From Pseudomonadota bacterium (GTDB lineage Bacteria; Pseudomonadota; Gammaproteobacteria; Steroidobacterales; Steroidobacteraceae): a stretch of DNA of 64,000 nt. A program made the translations under genes and the position numbers. Of this stretch, positions 1-8,798 are shown one piece after another. Where the stretch lies: assembly GCA_021777555.1 (NCBI GenBank), contig JAJYDK010000005.1:62001-126000 (forward strand), given 5' to 3'. The notes below the pieces were generated by a model. It searched no databases. It had not been told where the DNA came from and worked only from the letters and a program-made list of their open reading frames with translations. Numbering within the stretch: the stretch's first letter is position 1; the number at the start of each line of letters is the position of its first letter.

Positions 1-18
1 TGGCTGGCGCGTTGGGAG

Positions 19-33
19 CCGGTCCGGGACCGG
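19..33. other. Short perfect inverted repeat at window edge
   Basis: CCGGTCC and GGACCGG flank a single central G. It lies just beyond the stop codon of the minus-strand gene ending at 73, so it could act as a 3' hairpin, but no T-run follows on either strand. Nothing else is recognisable in bases 1-72. Confidence 0.3.
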
Positions 34-72
34 TCCGATTCGAGGCCCGGATCTGGCTTGCTCGTGCGCGCA

Positions 73-894
73 TTACGGCTGCCCGTCCGCACCGGCTGGC
101 GCGACAGCGGCTTCTCGCTGGCCGCTTCTCTCAAGCGCCTCGGCGACGAAGCCGGTTGCTTTCAGCTCCTCGATGAGCCCGTGCAGCCATGCACGGGCGG
201 CATTGCGGCCGCGCGGCGTACCGACCGCCTGCCGTATCGCCGTAAACGACTCCTCGATGACACGCAGTCCGGGATGAGTCGCCGCGAATGCATCGAGTGG
301 CTGCCTGACCCCCGCTGCCGCATCGAGGCCCTGATCGAGGAAGAGCTCGAGGGCTCCAGCGGAAGTATCGCTCCGGATGAGAGTCGCATGTTTCAGCGCG
401 CGACTCAGAAACAGATCGTACGCCGCCCCCTTGCCCACGGCGATGCGCACGCCCGGACGGTCGAAGTCACCGACGCGTCGGAGCGCACTATCCTGCCGGA
501 CCACATACGCACCTTCGATGATCACGTACGGAGCCGTGAACAGAATATGCGAGGCACGAGCCGGATCGATGGCCAGGAATACCAGGTCGAGAGCTCCCGA
601 GACAGCCGCTTGGAACACCTTCGCCGCAGCATCGAACTTCGAGAATGCGATCGTGACGTCGAGACGGCGGCCGATTTCGCGCGCGATGTCGACGCTCGCG
701 CCGCGCAACTCCCCGGTCGTCGCATCCGCTTGTGCGAGCACCGGGTTGCCGCAATTGATGGCCACCCGCAAGAGTCGGTTCGGAGCAAGCTCGTCGCGAA
801 CGGCCGGGGTGGTCCCGTTCATCACGGTGCCTGACCGTTGCTGCGCCACCTCTGCTCCATCGGCTGGTCCACACTGCGGTTCTCGATCAGACAT
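73..894 (-). CDS. Family 3 solute-binding-protein-fold protein without signal peptide
   Basis: The 273-residue product has the two-lobed amino-acid-binding fold (SBP_bac_3). Typical segments are a first strand LRVAINCGNPVLAQ, then DIAREIGRRL, LDLVFLAIDPARA, and GVRIAVGKGAAYDLFL. Such proteins usually bind small polar ligands for an ABC transporter. Two starts are plausible, ATG 894 and ATG 822, neither with a strong ribosome site; 894 gives a short gap of 38 bases to the upstream cupin gene. Neither start gives a hydrophobic export signal, and no permease or ATPase is adjacent. A periplasmic role is therefore uncertain, and a soluble ligand sensor is possible. It is the last gene of the ALDH-cupin-SBP run. 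Confidence 0.72.
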   Translation of the reverse strand: MSDREPQCGPADGAEVAQQRSGTVMNGTTPAVRDELAPNRLLRVAINCGNPVLAQADATTGELRGASVDIAREIGRRLDVTIAFSKFDAAAKVFQAAVSGALDLVFLAIDPARASHILFTAPYVIIEGAYVVRQDSALRRVGDFDRPGVRIAVGKGAAYDLFLSRALKHATLIRSDTSAGALELFLDQGLDAAAGVRQPLDAFAATHPGLRVIEESFTAIRQAVGTPRGRNAARAWLHGLIEELKATGFVAEALERSGQREAAVAPAGADGQP

Positions 895-932
895 GGCACA
901 GCCCATTGGCGGGTCGTGCCCGTTTGCGCCAG

Positions 933-1352
933 TCACCTGGCGTGCTCCGACGAGACGAAACTGGTCTGTCCGGTCTCCGTGATCTTTCGGGTGGCATCGA
1001 CGCGCGCATAGATCCAGAAAATCTTCATCGGCTGTGTTTCGGACAGGTTGCGGAATCGGTGTGACACGTTTGGCGGTATCCATGTCGTGTCGAGCGGCTG
1101 CAGCCGGATCTCCCGATCTTCCAGATCGAGCATCGCCTCTCCCTCCAGCAACATCACGCTCTCCTCGCAATTGTGGCTGTGGAATGGGATGGCACTGGCG
1201 GGTGCGAAGGAAGTGATGCCGTTGATGAACGAGCGTGCCCCGATTGACGGACCCACCAGGGCCGTGGTTCGCGCGCCACCGCCCCGTTCATGGACGGGAA
1301 GGGCCCCAGGCCGGAGGACTACCGGTTTCAGTTCAGGGGTATTGCTGGCCAT
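933..1352 (-). CDS. Cupin-domain protein
   Basis: A small 139-residue single-domain cupin. The first metal-binding motif is seen as HSHNCEES (two His and a Glu) and the second contributes His in PPNVSHRF, consistent with a mononuclear metal site. The start at 1352 is chosen over an in-frame ATG at 1370 because GAGGA lies seven bases before it. The gene sits 27 bases after the aldehyde dehydrogenase and before the binding-protein gene, all on the minus strand, so the three are probably co-transcribed. The cupin may be an enzyme acting on the same small-molecule substrate or a ligand-binding accessory; the sequence does not say which. Confidence 0.82.
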   Translation of the reverse strand: MASNTPELKPVVLRPGALPVHERGGGARTTALVGPSIGARSFINGITSFAPASAIPFHSHNCEESVMLLEGEAMLDLEDREIRLQPLDTTWIPPNVSHRFRNLSETQPMKIFWIYARVDATRKITETGQTSFVSSEHAR

Positions 1353-1379
1353 GGGAATTCCTCGATGCAATGAACCGGG

Positions 1380-2756
1380 TCAGGCGGCACGGGCCGGCCC
1401 GATCCAGACCGTTTTGATGTTGGTGAACTCTCGGATTCCGTAGCTTCCCAGCTCGCGACCGTACCCCGACTGTTTCAGTCCGCCGAACGGCAGGCGAGGA
1501 TCGGAGGCCACCAGACCGTTGACGAACACGGCCCCGGCATCGATCTGTCTCGTCAGTCGCTCGGCGCGCTCCATATCCCGGGTCCAAAGTCCCGCGCCCA
1601 GACCGAACTCGCTCCCGTTCGCGAGCTCGATCGCCTCTTCCGCCGAGCGTACGCGAAGCACCGAAGCCACGGGGCCGAAGGTCTCCTCGCAGCCCGCCGC
1701 CATGCGATCGGTGACGCGATCAATGACCGTGGGAGGATAGTACGCGCCTGGCCCCTCGGGAAGGCGGCCTCCCAAAAGAAGCGTGCCGCCCTGCTGCACG
1801 GTGCGCTGGAGCTGCTCGTGCAGCGCGGCGCGCAGGTTGTGGCGCGCCATCGGTCCCATCGCCGTGGACCTGTCCATTGGATCACCGACCTTGAGCTCCT
1901 GCGCGAAGTCCCGGAGCGCATCGACGAAACTGTCCGCGATGCGCTCTTCGACGATGAAGCGCTTCGCGCAGATGCAGCTCTGGCCCGCATTCTGAAACCG
2001 GGCTTTGACCGCCGCCTTTGCCGCCGTTTCGAGGTCAGCGTCAGCCAGTACGATGAACGGGTCCGAGCCTCCGAGCTCGAGAACCTGCTTTTTCAATACC
2101 GCGCCCGCCTGAGAGGCAACCATCTTGCCGACCGGGGTCGAGCCGGTCAGCGTCACGGCGGCGATCCGACGATCCTCGATCAGCGCTTTGACCTCGCTCG
2201 CCTCCACCAACAAGGTGAGGAACAGGCCCTTGGGCGCTCCCGCGTCGCGAAATACCTCCTGCAGGGCCAGCGCACATTGCGGCACATTGTTCGCGTGCTT
2301 GAGAACGGCCCCATTGCCAGCGGCAAGAGCGGGTGCGGCGAAGCGCACCACCTGCCAGAAGGGATAATTCCACGGCATCACCGCCAGCACCAGTCCCAAC
2401 GGATCGAAGGACACTCTGCTCATCGAGGCGTTACTGGTCACTGGCTCATCGGCGAGAAATCCTGCGGCGTGCGTGGCGTAGAAATCGCACGTCACCGCAC
2501 ATTTCTCGATCTCGGCCTCCGCCTCGACGATGGGCTTGCCCATCTCCAGGGTGATCAGGGCCGCATACCGATTCTTGCGCTCACGCAGCACGGATGCGAC
2601 TGCCGTCAGCAGCCGGGATCGCTCGTCCATGGCCGTTTGGCGCCACAGGCGCGGCGCACGAAAGGCGCCCTCGAGCGCCGATTCGACCTGCGCGGGCGGG
2701 CAGGGGGCAAACCGCGCAACGACTTCACCGGTTGCCGGGTTGAGGGTCGCAATCAT
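1380..2756 (-). CDS. NAD(P)-dependent aldehyde dehydrogenase, succinate-semialdehyde type
   Basis: Oxidises an aldehyde to its acid with NAD(P). The 458-residue protein is closest in style to the Sad/YneI succinate-semialdehyde dehydrogenases. Visible features are the Rossmann segment VMPWNYPFWQ, the loop TLTGSTPVGK, the general base Glu227 in VLELGGSDPF and the nucleophile Cys261 in NAGQSCICAKRF. The ATG at 2756 is preferred over a GTG at 2762 because GGAG stands five bases upstream of the ATG. It is the first gene of a minus-strand set with the cupin and binding-protein genes. A LysR gene lies upstream on the same strand and may regulate it. Substrate choice is inference. Confidence 0.88.
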   Translation of the reverse strand: MIATLNPATGEVVARFAPCPPAQVESALEGAFRAPRLWRQTAMDERSRLLTAVASVLRERKNRYAALITLEMGKPIVEAEAEIEKCAVTCDFYATHAAGFLADEPVTSNASMSRVSFDPLGLVLAVMPWNYPFWQVVRFAAPALAAGNGAVLKHANNVPQCALALQEVFRDAGAPKGLFLTLLVEASEVKALIEDRRIAAVTLTGSTPVGKMVASQAGAVLKKQVLELGGSDPFIVLADADLETAAKAAVKARFQNAGQSCICAKRFIVEERIADSFVDALRDFAQELKVGDPMDRSTAMGPMARHNLRAALHEQLQRTVQQGGTLLLGGRLPEGPGAYYPPTVIDRVTDRMAAGCEETFGPVASVLRVRSAEEAIELANGSEFGLGAGLWTRDMERAERLTRQIDAGAVFVNGLVASDPRLPFGGLKQSGYGRELGSYGIREFTNIKTVWIGPARAA

Positions 2757-3109
2757 GGGCACTCCATGTCACGGAAAGCACCCTTCACCTCACTCGCCAG
2801 CCCCGAGGGCACGGCGGCAGGATCCTTACACCCATATCCCCTGATCAAAGATGACGCATGATTGGTTCGCATGCGCGCTATAGTGGCTTTATACGCTTAT
2901 AAAAGCAAGTAACCCCTGGCTGTCGGGCGATACGGGGAGTCCGTCGCGGACCCCGGGGCCCGATCCACCCGAGGAGTTACGTCGCGGGCACTCGAACCCA
3001 TCCTTCCATGAGGCAGTGGACGATGCCGCGTGAGACGACCCGCTGCCCACTGTCTTTGCGCACTTCGGCTCCGATGGTGAGCGTTCCAGACGGGTGTCCG
3101 AATCGGAGT
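2757..3109. promoter_or_regulatory. Promoter region of the ALDH-cupin-SBP cluster, with palindrome
   Basis: This 353-base gap has no convincing gene. It is AT-rich near 2870-2905, inside otherwise GC-rich DNA. It contains the perfect inverted repeat TTATA-CGCT-TATAA at 2889-2902, a plausible LysR-type or similar operator and promoter core for the minus-strand aldehyde dehydrogenase. Nearer the LysR stop codon, around 2935-2956, a GC-rich hairpin (GGGGAGTCCG / CGGACCCC) could slow transcription out of the LysR gene. Function is inferred from position only. Confidence 0.45.
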
Positions 3110-4090
3110 CTACCGCCCGTCCTTGGCCGGGCCACACGCTGGACCCGGGGCCCGGGAATGGCTGCGGCAGCGGCCCCCTCGCACTGCCGCGGCTCCCGGG
3201 CCGGCGCCGAACCGCTCGACCAGGTAGTCGATGAATACCCGAACGCGCGTGGGCAGATGCTGATGGCTGAGATACACGGCATACAGATTGAATTCCGTGG
3301 CCCGATAATCCTCGAGAACCTGCACGAGCCGCCCGCGGCGCAACTCCTCCTCCACCAGGAAGTCCGGCTGCAGGATGATCCCGCCATCGGCGACGGCGAG
3401 ACGGCGCAGCAGATCGCCGTTGGTGGCGTGGACGGTCGGCCGCACCCGCACCTGCGAGACGGCGCCACTCGCGTCCGTGAATGCCCAGTCATCGCCACAC
3501 CACAGGTATTTGTAGCTCAGCACCTCATGTCGCTCGAGATCGCCCGGAACGCGCGGCGTCCCCTCGCGCTTCAGGTATTTCGGCCCCGCGCACACGATCA
3601 TGCCGATCGGCGCGATGCGCCGGGCGATCAGGCTCGCATCGAGAGCGGCCGAGATGCGCAAGGCGACATCGATCCCCTCGTTCGCCAGATCCACCACACG
3701 ATCCGACAGATCGATGTCCAGTTTCAACTCCGGATACCGGGCACGAAATCCGGGCAGCTCATCGGCGAGGCGGAGTACCCCGAAGGACAGCGGAGCCGAG
3801 ATCCGCAGCACGCCGGCCGGGCGCGGCGCCACACCTTGCGCCGCGGCGGATTGCGCCTCGGCGATCTGCTCGAGGATCGCGCGGGCGCGCGCGCAGAACT
3901 CGATGCCGGCCTCGGTCAATGACAGCCTGCGTGTCGTGCGGTTCAGCAGTCGCGCACCGAGATGATGCTCGAGCGCGGCAATCTGCCTGGTGACGGCGGC
4001 GTTGGAGAGTCCCAGCGCCTCGGCGGCGCGCGAGAAGCCGCCCGAGTCGACGACCTGCAGCAGGATCTTCATTCCATAGGCGATATCCAC
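3110..4090 (-). CDS. LysR-family transcriptional regulator
   Basis: Has the LysR layout: an N-terminal winged helix-turn-helix (residues about 1-60, GGFSRAAEALGLSNAAVTRQ) followed by a LysR substrate-binding domain (about 90-295). The GTG at 4090 is supported by AGGAG eight bases upstream; an internal ATG at 4072 would cut into the DNA-binding domain. At 326 residues it is longer than the usual 300 or so. The last 30 residues are Gly/Arg/Pro/Ala-rich and look like coding extended past an original stop. It is divergent from the reductase-DoxX genes (162-base gap with a palindrome), its most likely target, and lies upstream of the ALDH cluster, another possible target. Confidence 0.88.
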   Translation of the reverse strand: MDIAYGMKILLQVVDSGGFSRAAEALGLSNAAVTRQIAALEHHLGARLLNRTTRRLSLTEAGIEFCARARAILEQIAEAQSAAAQGVAPRPAGVLRISAPLSFGVLRLADELPGFRARYPELKLDIDLSDRVVDLANEGIDVALRISAALDASLIARRIAPIGMIVCAGPKYLKREGTPRVPGDLERHEVLSYKYLWCGDDWAFTDASGAVSQVRVRPTVHATNGDLLRRLAVADGGIILQPDFLVEEELRRGRLVQVLEDYRATEFNLYAVYLSHQHLPTRVRVFIDYLVERFGAGPGAAAVRGGRCRSHSRAPGPACGPAKDGR

Positions 4091-4112
4091 GGCAGCGGCT
4101 CCTATTATTGCG

Positions 4113-4124
4113 TATTTCGGAATA
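4113..4124. promoter_or_regulatory. Candidate LysR operator between divergent genes
   Basis: TATT-TCGG-AATA is a perfect dyad in an AT-rich stretch between the divergent LysR gene (start 4090) and the reductase gene (start 4252). Position and the T-N11-A-like form fit a LysR-family site. Ligand and regulator are not proven. Confidence 0.4.
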
Positions 4125-4251
4125 GTTATTTGATATATATGCCATTTTTTTGTCCTGCGCTCAACTTTAGGATCCGCTCACTGGCTCAATCGAACGTATC
4201 GGCAAGACCTTGACCGGCGCCTGCCGTGCACAACCACAGAGGAAACCCGTC

Positions 4252-4872
4252 ATGAACATCACCGTCATCGGCTCAGGTAACATGGGCAGCGCGTTTGTAA
4301 AGCAACTGACCCGCGCCGGACATCATGTCTTTGTCATGGGCCGCAATGCCGCGAAAGCTCAAGCGCTCGCCGTGCAGTACGGGGCAGCCTTCGGACCGCC
4401 GGCCGCCGGCACCGATGCCGTCATCGTTGCGACTCCCTACGAGGAGGCGGTTGCGGCCCTGCGGCAGGCCCACTTGCGTCCCGGGCAGGTCGTGATCGAT
4501 GTCACCAATCCCCTCACCCCGGACTACATGGGACTCACCGTCGGACACACGGGCTCGGCGGCCGAGACAATTGCCGCGGCACTCCCCGGGGTCAGGCTCG
4601 TCAAAGCCTTCAACACGGTATTTGCGCAGGTCCTCAACGACGGGGCGGATTTCGGGCAGGGCCGCTCCGTCCAGATTTTCGTGGCCGCCGACGACACGAC
4701 CGCGAAGGACGTCGTGAGCACCCTGGCGCGTTCCATGGGCTTTGAGGTCGTGGACGCCGGCGGGCTGCGCAATGCGCGCTATCTGGAGCCCGTCGGCGCA
4801 CTGAACGTCTATCTCGGCTACGGCGCCGGCCTGGGCACGGCGATCACGCCCTGCTGGCTGCGCAAGAGCTGA
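4252..4872 (+). CDS. F420-reductase-like NADPH-dinucleotide-binding protein
   Basis: A 206-residue Rossmann protein of the NADPH-dependent F420 oxidoreductase-like group. The dinucleotide loop is at the extreme N-terminus (VIGSGNMGSAF), and VATPYEEAV, VTNPL and VKAFNTV follow as in that family. ATG 4252 has AGAGGAAA ahead of it; an earlier in-frame ATG at 4210 would add a non-conserved leader. Members outside F420 producers are usually annotated simply as NAD(P)-binding oxidoreductases of unknown substrate, so no F420 role is claimed. It is followed by a DoxX-type gene 68 bases on and is divergent from a LysR regulator. Confidence 0.8.
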   Translation: MNITVIGSGNMGSAFVKQLTRAGHHVFVMGRNAAKAQALAVQYGAAFGPPAAGTDAVIVATPYEEAVAALRQAHLRPGQVVIDVTNPLTPDYMGLTVGHTGSAAETIAAALPGVRLVKAFNTVFAQVLNDGADFGQGRSVQIFVAADDTTAKDVVSTLARSMGFEVVDAGGLRNARYLEPVGALNVYLGYGAGLGTAITPCWLRKS

Positions 4873-4940
4873 ACGATGCACTCTCCCCGTTCGCACTTTC
4901 CATGTGACCCGTTCAATCTTTATCCACACCGGAGATCGAC

Positions 4941-5342
4941 ATGACAAACATAAAAACCGCGCCCTACGGCACGACCCTGCTGCGCGTGAGCCTCGGAGTG
5001 CTGTTCCTCGCGCACGTGGGCCTCAAAATCTTCGTATTCACCATTCCCGGGTTCGTCGGCTACTTCGCCTCGCTCGGTCTACCGGCCTTCGCCGCCTACG
5101 GGGTGATCGCGCTCGAGCTGCTGGGAGGCCTGGCGCTGATCCTCGGTGTGTATGCCCCCTGGGTGGCAGTGCCGCTCGCCCTCGAGATGCTCGGCACCAT
5201 CCTCATCGTCCACGGCCACAACGGCTGGCTCTTCACCGATAAGGGCGGCGGCTGGGAATATCCGGCGTTCTGGACGATCAGCCTGGTCGCGCTGACGCTG
5301 CTCGGGGACGGGGCGTTCGCCCTGCGTCCCACGCAGCGCTGA
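4941..5342 (+). CDS. DoxX-family membrane protein
   Basis: A 133-residue integral membrane protein with four predicted hydrophobic helices (around residues 12-32, 45-70, 72-92 and 108-126) and the family-like N-terminal segment LLRVSLGVLFLAHVGLKI. DoxX/YphA-type proteins occur with redox enzymes and are thought to sit in the cytoplasmic membrane; their exact activity is mostly unknown. GGAG precedes the ATG. It probably shares the transcript and LysR control of the upstream reductase. Confidence 0.82.
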   Translation: MTNIKTAPYGTTLLRVSLGVLFLAHVGLKIFVFTIPGFVGYFASLGLPAFAAYGVIALELLGGLALILGVYAPWVAVPLALEMLGTILIVHGHNGWLFTDKGGGWEYPAFWTISLVALTLLGDGAFALRPTQR

Positions 5343-5430
5343 GCCTGCCGCGAGCCCCGCCGCAAGCGGGCGGATGCAGCGGTGCGCCACGAATGCCCGA
5401 TGATCGATCAACCGAACAGGAGGAACCCGG

Positions 5431-6150
5431 GTGAAAGCGTCTGAGATCATGCAACGGGACGTCATCACTGCCACACCGGCGATGGCCATCGCCGATGCCG
5501 TGCACCTCCTGACCACCCATCGGATCAGTGCATTGCCGGTCGTCGATGAGGGCGGCACCGTGGTGGGTCTCCTCAGCGAAGCCGATCTGCTCCGGCGCGT
5601 CGAGCTCGGCACGGAGACCCAGCTCCCGGCATGGCGGGCTTTGCTCGCGGGCGCGGGCCGCATGGCGGCCGATTACGTGCGCACGCATGCCTGCAAGGTG
5701 GATGAGGTGATGAGCTCGCCCGTCATTTCCGTGAGCCCGGACACGGAACTCTCCGAGGTCGTCGCTCTCATGGAATCGCGGCGCATCCGGCGCGTGCCGG
5801 TGCTCGAGGATGGGCGCCTCGTCGGCATCGTCACGCGCGCAGACTTGATGGTCGCGCTCGAGCGGCTGCTGCCCAAGGCAAACACGCGGCCCGTCGCCGA
5901 TGCAGAGCTGAGGCGCCAGGTGCTCGCGGCCCTCAAGGCGCAGCGCTGGGTCCCTCGCACGTCCTTCGACGTTCGCGTGGAGAACGGTGTCGTTGAGCTG
6001 ATCGGCCTGATCCAGGATCCGCGGGAGCGCGATGCCGCCCGAGTGCTCCTGGAGAATATGCCCGGTGTCCGCGCAGTCGTCGATCGGCTGCTGTGGATCG
6101 AAGCGTCCTCCGGATTTCCCGTGGAAACTCCGAAAAGCCAGCCAAAGTGA
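5431..6150 (+). CDS. CBS-pair protein with C-terminal BON domain
   Basis: Two CBS motifs (about residues 1-60 and 92-150, each with a variant of the V-G-x-x-x-x-x-D-L/V signature: VVGLLSEADLL and LVGIVTRADLM) bind adenine nucleotides in this family. A BON domain (about 155-225) follows, which often binds membranes or proteins. The GTG start has a strong AGGAGG eight bases upstream. The last base of its final codon and its stop overlap the next gene's start (GTGA at 6147-6150), so the next gene is translationally coupled. A role as a small energy- or stress-responsive regulator is inferred. Confidence 0.85.
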   Translation: MKASEIMQRDVITATPAMAIADAVHLLTTHRISALPVVDEGGTVVGLLSEADLLRRVELGTETQLPAWRALLAGAGRMAADYVRTHACKVDEVMSSPVISVSPDTELSEVVALMESRRIRRVPVLEDGRLVGIVTRADLMVALERLLPKANTRPVADAELRRQVLAALKAQRWVPRTSFDVRVENGVVELIGLIQDPRERDAARVLLENMPGVRAVVDRLLWIEASSGFPVETPKSQPK

Positions 6151-6941
6151 CCCCTGTGCTACCCGCGCTCTTTCTCGGCCATGGCAACCCGATGAACGCC
6201 ATCTCCGAGAACGACTACACGACGGCGTGGCGCCGCATCGGTGAGAGCACGCCGAGGCCCAAGGCGATCCTCGCGATTTCCGCTCACTGGTTCGTGCCCG
6301 GCGTCCGTGTCACGGTCTCCACGGCACCCAGGACCATCCACGACTTCGGCGGATTCCCGGCCGCGCTATATCAGGTACAGTATCCAGCGCCCGGCGATCC
6401 CGCATTGGCGGACAGGCTTCAGAGACTGCTCTCTCCCTTGAGTGTCAGGTCAGATCATTCCTGGGGCCTGGATCACGGGACGTGGTCGGTGCTCCGCCAC
6501 CTCTACCCTGCGGCCGATATCCCGGTCGTCCAGCTCAGCATCGATGAGACCCAGCCGGCTGCCTTTCATTTCGCGATGGGCGAGAAGCTCGCGCCCCTGA
6601 GGGAGGAAGGTGTCCTCATCATGGGCAGCGGCAATCTCGTGCACAATCTCCACGCCTATGCGTGGGGCGCGCACGCGCGTGCTCCATACGATTGGGCCGT
6701 GCGCTTCGAGACCGCGGCCCGGCAGCTGATGCTGGCGGGCGATTTCGAGCCGCTCGTGAATTACGAGAGACTCGGGCCGGACGCGGCGCTCTCCGTCCCG
6801 ACTCCCGATCATTATCTGCCGCTGCTCTATGTGCTCGGCGCCAGGCGGCAGCACGACCCCATCCGCTTCCCGGTGGAGGGGGTCGAGGGCGGCGCGATCT
6901 CCATGCTGGCGGTACAGGTCGGAGATGCGCGATCAGCCTGA
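6147..6941 (+). CDS. Class III extradiol ring-cleavage dioxygenase, DODA/YgiD type
   Basis: Cleaves catecholic rings such as DOPA in characterised family members, using a metal held by His. N-terminal GHGNPMNAI, AHWFVPG and the later DHGTWSVLRHLYP carry the expected His residues. The GTG at 6147 is chosen because the first His of the family lies only a few residues in, so the later methionine is too far. Length (264) matches the family. It is coupled to the CBS-BON gene by a GTGA overlap. Specific substrate is unknown. The gap to 7024 holds no further gene. Confidence 0.83.
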   Translation: MTPVLPALFLGHGNPMNAISENDYTTAWRRIGESTPRPKAILAISAHWFVPGVRVTVSTAPRTIHDFGGFPAALYQVQYPAPGDPALADRLQRLLSPLSVRSDHSWGLDHGTWSVLRHLYPAADIPVVQLSIDETQPAAFHFAMGEKLAPLREEGVLIMGSGNLVHNLHAYAWGAHARAPYDWAVRFETAARQLMLAGDFEPLVNYERLGPDAALSVPTPDHYLPLLYVLGARRQHDPIRFPVEGVEGGAISMLAVQVGDARSA

Positions 6942-7023
6942 CTCGGCTGAGTGGCACGGCAATCCATGAGCACTCGGCAAGGGCGTTGCACCAGACAGCT
7001 GTTTCCGCCCGCCCACACCCAGA

Positions 7024-8472
7024 TCAGCGCTTCATCGCCTCGAAGAACTCGCTGTTCGACTTCGTGTCCTTCATCTTGTCGAGCAGGAATTCGATGGCAG
7101 CGAGCTCGTCCATGGGATGCAGGAGCTTGCGCAGGATCCACATCTTGGCGAGCTCTCCCTGATCGGTGATCAGCTCTTCCTTGCGGGTGCCGGAGCGATT
7201 GATGTTGACCGCGGGGAAGACGCGCTTTTCCGAGATGCGCCGGTCGAGATGGATTTCCATGTTGCCGGTGCCCTTGAACTCCTCGTAGATCACATCGTCC
7301 ATCTTCGAGCCGGTGTCGATCAGCGCGGTGGCGAGAATGGTGAGACTGCCGCCCTCCTCGATGTTGCGCGCCGCGCCGAAGAAGCGCTTCGGACGCTGCA
7401 GCGCGTTGGCATCGACGCCGCCGGTAAGCACCTTGCCCGAGGACGGCACCACGGTGTTGTAGGCGCGCGCCAGACGAGTGATGGAGTCGAGCAGGATCAC
7501 CACGTCCTTTTTGTGTTCGACCAGGCGCTTGGCCTTCTCGATGACCATCTCGGCCACCTGCACGTGGCGGGCCGCGGGCTCATCGAAGGTGCTCGAGACC
7601 ACCTCGCCCTTGACGGTGCGCTGCATCTCGGTCACTTCCTCCGGCCGCTCGTCGATGAGCAGGACGATGAGGTAGACCTCGGGATGATTGGCGGTGATGG
7701 CGGTGGCGATGTTCTGCAGCAACATCGTCTTGCCGGCCTTGGGCGGGGAGACGATCAGGCCGCGCTGACCCTTGCCGATCGGCGCCACGAGATCGATGGT
7801 GCGGGCGGTGAGGTCCTCGGTGGAGCCGTTGCCGCGCTCCAGCTTCAAGCGCTTGGTGGGATGAAACGGCGTCAGGTTCTCGAACAGGACCTTGGTGCGC
7901 GAGCTCTCGGGGGAGTCGAAATTGATTTCCCCGACCTTGAGCAGCGCGAAGTACCGCTCGCCGTCCTTCGGCGGACGGATGAGCCCGGAGATGGTGTCGC
8001 CGGTGCGCAGATTGAAGCGGCGGATCTGGCTGGGACTGATGTAGATGTCGTCCGGGCCCGCGAGGTAGGAGCCATCGGCCGAGCGCAGGAAGCCGAAGCC
8101 GTCCTGGAGGATCTCGAGGACGCCGTCGCCGTAGATATTCTCGCCATTCCTCGCATGTGCCTTGAGGATGGAGAAGATGATGTCCTGCTTGCGCGAGCGG
8201 GCCAGGTTCTCCAGCCCCATGGACTCGGCGACCTTCACCAGCTCGTGGATGGGCTTCGCCTTGAGCTCCGTGAGATTCATCGACTTGCGCGACTGCATCA
8301 GCTCCGCGGGGCTGATGATCTCGGAGTCGTCGGCGTCGAAAACGTCCTCGTGCAGCAGCTCATCGGGACGGCCGCCGGTGTTGCCATTGGCGCGGTTGCC
8401 GTCGCGCTCACGATTGCCGTGACGCTGTCCCTTGGACCGATTGCGGCCCTGATTGCCGAGGTAGCCTCTCAC
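7024..8472 (-). CDS. rho: Transcription termination factor Rho with N-terminal extension
   Basis: Hexameric RNA-dependent ATPase that ends transcription. The core beginning [10 protein letters not shown] (residue 65) has the RNA-binding fold, the Walker A loop [12 protein letters not shown], Walker B region [15 protein letters not shown] and the family C-terminus. It is extended by 64 residues with repeated Gly, Asn and Arg ([20 protein letters not shown]). The start at GTG 8472 fits best: its codon overlaps the trxA stop (GTGA) and GGAAAG stands six bases upstream, while the internal ATG at 8280 lacks a good ribosome site. Genes trxA and rho are thus coupled and share the trxA promoter. Confidence 0.95.
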   Translation of the reverse strand: MRGYLGNQGRNRSKGQRHGNRERDGNRANGNTGGRPDELLHEDVFDADDSEIISPAELMQSRKSMNLTELKAKPIHELVKVAESMGLENLARSRKQDIIFSILKAHARNGENIYGDGVLEILQDGFGFLRSADGSYLAGPDDIYISPSQIRRFNLRTGDTISGLIRPPKDGERYFALLKVGEINFDSPESSRTKVLFENLTPFHPTKRLKLERGNGSTEDLTARTIDLVAPIGKGQRGLIVSPPKAGKTMLLQNIATAITANHPEVYLIVLLIDERPEEVTEMQRTVKGEVVSSTFDEPAARHVQVAEMVIEKAKRLVEHKKDVVILLDSITRLARAYNTVVPSSGKVLTGGVDANALQRPKRFFGAARNIEEGGSLTILATALIDTGSKMDDVIYEEFKGTGNMEIHLDRRISEKRVFPAVNINRSGTRKEELITDQGELAKMWILRKLLHPMDELAAIEFLLDKMKDTKSNSEFFEAMKR

Positions 8473-8798
8473 AGATTGCTTTCCAGAAATGCGGATAGTT
8501 GTGACTTGGACACCGCGCCGACCTTCTGGGCCTCGACGGTGCCGTTCTTGAATAGGATGAGCGTCGGGATGCCGCGGATGCCGTACTTGGGCGGCGTATG
8601 CGGATTTTCATCGATATTGAGCTTGGCGATCTTCAGGCGGTCCTGGTACTCGCCGGCAATCTCGTCCAATATCGGGGCGATCATTTTGCACGGGCCGCAC
8701 CATTCGGCCCAGAAGTCGAGGAGCACGGGCTTCTCGGATTGCAGGATGTCCTGCGCGAATGTAGCGTCTGTGGTATGCACGATGTGCGGGTTGCTCAC
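8469..8798 (-). CDS. trxA: Thioredoxin 1
   Basis: Reduces protein disulfides in the cytoplasm. The 109-residue chain has the thioredoxin fold with active-site WCGPC at residues 33-37 and the cis-proline loop RGIPTLILF. The start is a GTG with GGAGG nine bases upstream. It is followed by rho with a 4-base overlap and is divergent from rhlB; the same trxA-rho/rhlB arrangement is known in Enterobacteriaceae. Confidence 0.95.
   Translation of the reverse strand: MSNPHIVHTTDATFAQDILQSEKPVLLDFWAEWCGPCKMIAPILDEIAGEYQDRLKIAKLNIDENPHTPPKYGIRGIPTLILFKNGTVEAQKVGAVSKSQLSAFLESNL

Noticed and set aside
4252-4872. True coenzyme F420 metabolism
   Set aside because: The Rossmann family extends well beyond F420 users, and no F420 biosynthesis gene is present.
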